7,056 nt of DNA from Gemmatimonadales bacterium UBA4718. Its GTDB lineage: Bacteria > Gemmatimonadota > Gemmatimonadetes > Gemmatimonadales > Gemmatimonadaceae. A program made the translations under genes and the position numbers. This document shows, in pieces, positions 6,121 to 7,056 of this stretch. The notes under the pieces are model-generated. The model searched no databases, was not told the DNA's origin, and was given only the letters and a program-made list of their open reading frames with translations. How positions within the stretch are numbered: the first letter of the stretch is position 1; each line of letters begins with the position of its first letter. Location: assembly GCA_002404375.1 (NCBI GenBank), contig DHJO01000075.1, positions 309 through 7,364 of the forward strand. The letters are read 5' to 3'.

Positions 6121-6166
6121 GAGAACTGGTCTCACGAGCTGGACTCGAGCCGCACGACCAGTTCTC
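6121..6166. repeat. perfect 11-bp inverted repeat before the sigma factor gene
   Basis: GAGAACTGGTC (6121-6131) and GACCAGTTCTC (6156-6166) are exact reverse complements separated by 24 bases. Inside the spacer a second dyad, CGAG (6135-6138) and CTCG (6144-6147), could extend the hairpin. It lies between the GH6 terminator and ATG 6203. Possible roles are an operator, a leader-RNA hairpin, or a second terminator, although no T-run follows. Each arm contains GAACT, the core of many ECF sigma -35 elements. Confidence 0.85.
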
Positions 6167-6190
6167 AACCCTTTCCCACCGACGGGTGTC

Positions 6191-6196
6191 AGAAGG
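6191..6196 (+). promoter_or_regulatory. Shine-Dalgarno site of the ECF sigma gene
   Basis: AGAAGG lies six bases before ATG 6203. It fixes the start there. The upstream in-frame extension back to 5960 overlaps the GH6 gene, the terminator and the inverted repeat, and has no family likeness. Confidence 0.75.
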
Positions 6197-6202
6197 TCGA
6201 CA

Positions 6203-6778
6203 ATGGAGCTGGCTGCCAACGAGTTTCGGAGCTCGGTGACCGATATCGAACTGATCGCACGGGTGGTCGCTGGCGATGCTGCCGCCGAACGCGAGCTATA
6301 CGAGACATATGTCGATCGCATTTTCCGACTGACATTTCGTCTGGCCGGTGACGACGAGCTTGCAAGCGATTTCACTCAGGCAACCTTCATCCGTGCGTTT
6401 GAAAAGATTGGGAGCTTTCGCGGCGAGTCGTCGCTCTCGACCTGGCTGCACTCGATCGGAGTCTCGGTGGCGCTAAACGGGCTTCGAAAGACGAAGCGGA
6501 TAAAGAATCGTGAAGCGCCGATGGAAGAGGGGTTGACGGTCGGGGCAATGCCGGTAGAAGCGGAGCCCGATCTCAAGGAAAGACTGGCGAGGGCTATCGA
6601 CTCGTTGTCGGACAAATACAGGACGGTATTCGTGATGCACGACGTAGAGGGCTACACACATGATGAGATCAGCGGGACACTCAACATTCCGATTGGAACG
6701 TCGAAGTCCCATCTCTTTCAGGCACGTAGCAAGCTGCGCGTTGCACTGGCCGACTTTGCACCGGAGTGGCTGTCATGA
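6203..6778 (+). CDS. ECF (sigma-70 family, extracytoplasmic function) RNA polymerase sigma factor
   Basis: The predicted product is 191 residues, starting at ATG 6203 after an AGAAGG site. The sigma-2 domain spans about residues 31-98: 'ELYETYVDRIFRLTFRLAGD', then 'LASDFTQATFIRAFEKIGSF' and 'SSLSTWLHSIGVSVALNGLRK', which cover core binding and -10 recognition. A short acidic linker leads to sigma-4 at about 127-181: 'AIDSLSDKYRTVFVMHDVEG', 'YTHDEISGTLNIPIGTSKSH' and 'LFQARSKLRVAL', the helix-turn-helix that reads the -35 element. There is no sigma-1.1 or sigma-3 domain, as expected for this class. The cognate anti-sigma gene starts within its stop codon (ATGA at 6775-6778). The sigma factor probably directs its own operon, but its targets cannot be read from this window. 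Confidence 0.96.
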   Translation: MELAANEFRSSVTDIELIARVVAGDAAAERELYETYVDRIFRLTFRLAGDDELASDFTQATFIRAFEKIGSFRGESSLSTWLHSIGVSVALNGLRKTKRIKNREAPMEEGLTVGAMPVEAEPDLKERLARAIDSLSDKYRTVFVMHDVEGYTHDEISGTLNIPIGTSKSHLFQARSKLRVALADFAPEWLS

Positions 6779-7056
6779 CTGAAGACAAATTCGAGGATTT
6801 CCTCAAGAATGCGGCGCAGAGCTACAACGTCCCGCCAGTCCGCACTCCCCGCCAGGAGATGTGGAGCGCGATCCAGGCGAAACGTTCCGCCGGTCCGCGC
6901 GTGGTGTACGGTGGCGCGTCGTTGCGCGAGCCTTCCAAGCGGAGACTTGGCTCGAGGATCTGGTTGGGCGCGGCAGCTGCCGCAGTTCTCCTTCTGGCCA
7001 CCGGCGTCGGGCTTGGGCGGTGGAGTGCCACGACTGCCAATCCTCGGAAGGTTGCT
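6775..7056 (+). CDS. anti-sigma-factor-like membrane protein (3' end outside window)
   Basis: The ATG at 6775 overlaps the sigma factor stop by four bases, and 94 codons run without a stop to the window edge. Residues 1-60 are a predicted cytoplasmic head (MTEDKFEDFLKNAAQSYNVP), then a Pro-rich 'PPVRTPRQEMWSAIQAKR' and a basic stretch. Residues about 62-81 form a hydrophobic membrane segment (IWLGAAAAAVLLLATGVGLG), and the following residues would be periplasmic. The position directly after an ECF sigma gene, the translational coupling and the single membrane span indicate a cognate anti-sigma factor that holds the sigma protein at the inner membrane. The visible head has no His or Cys, so it lacks the HxxxCxxC zinc motif of classical ZAS anti-sigma factors. 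The sensor part is missing from the window. Confidence 0.8.
   Translation, partial: MTEDKFEDFLKNAAQSYNVPPVRTPRQEMWSAIQAKRSAGPRVVYGGASLREPSKRRLGSRIWLGAAAAAVLLLATGVGLGRWSATTANPRKVA

Noticed and set aside
5960..6202. N-terminal extension of the sigma factor back into the GH6 gene
   Set aside because: It would overlap the GH6 end, a terminator and an inverted repeat, and has no sigma-factor likeness. ATG 6203 has a good AGAAGG site and begins a family-typical N-terminus.
1..7056. CRISPR arrays, tRNA or rRNA genes, insertion sequences
   Set aside because: I looked for regularly spaced repeats, cloverleaf arms, conserved rRNA stretches, and transposase motifs with terminal repeats. None was seen. 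The only strong dyads are the short intergenic ones listed.

Overview
The window is GC-rich, densely coded bacterial chromosome. It holds nine protein genes, two of them cut by the window edges. No RNA genes, mobile elements, CRISPR arrays or origins were seen. The gene style suggests a Gram-negative-type organism with an outer membrane, possibly Gemmatimonadota or a relative. The supporting features are a receiver-like plus AraC-type regulator, a beta-barrel/peptidase fusion, and an ECF sigma gene overlapping a short anti-sigma-like membrane protein with a Pro-rich 'PPVRTPRQEMW' segment. This placement is an inference from style, not from a marker gene.

Layout from left to right. Positions 1-831 (+) hold the 3' part of an AraC-type regulator that starts before the window. 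Its stop interlocks with the stop of a small hypothetical gene (828-1061, -). That small gene overlaps by ATGA the 3' end of a secreted protein joining an outer-membrane-barrel-like domain to an NlpC/P60 peptidoglycan hydrolase (1058-2203, -). A 247-base divergent intergenic region follows. Next is a secreted Rv2525c-like (DUF1906) glycoside-hydrolase-like protein with an unusual basic insertion (2451-3434, +). Convergent to it is a two-gene unit on the minus strand: an aldo/keto reductase (3860-4834) followed after two bases by a DUF983 zinc-ribbon membrane protein (3441-3857).

An AT-rich divergent control region separates that unit from a secreted family GH6 cellulase (4987-6051, +). The cellulase gene ends in a terminator-like hairpin with a GAAA tetraloop. 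Then comes a perfect 11-bp inverted repeat, and then an ECF sigma factor (6203-6778, +) overlapping by ATGA an anti-sigma-like membrane protein that runs off the right edge (6775-7056, +).

Functionally, three of the nine proteins are predicted exported carbohydrate- or wall-active proteins: the NlpC/P60 fusion, the DUF1906 protein and GH6. The two regulatory units (AraC-like and sigma/anti-sigma) lie at the edges. There is no sequence proof that they regulate the genes between them. No single obvious new multi-gene system is present. The best leads are the barrel-peptidase fusion, the basic insertion in the DUF1906 protein, and the paired hairpins before the sigma operon.
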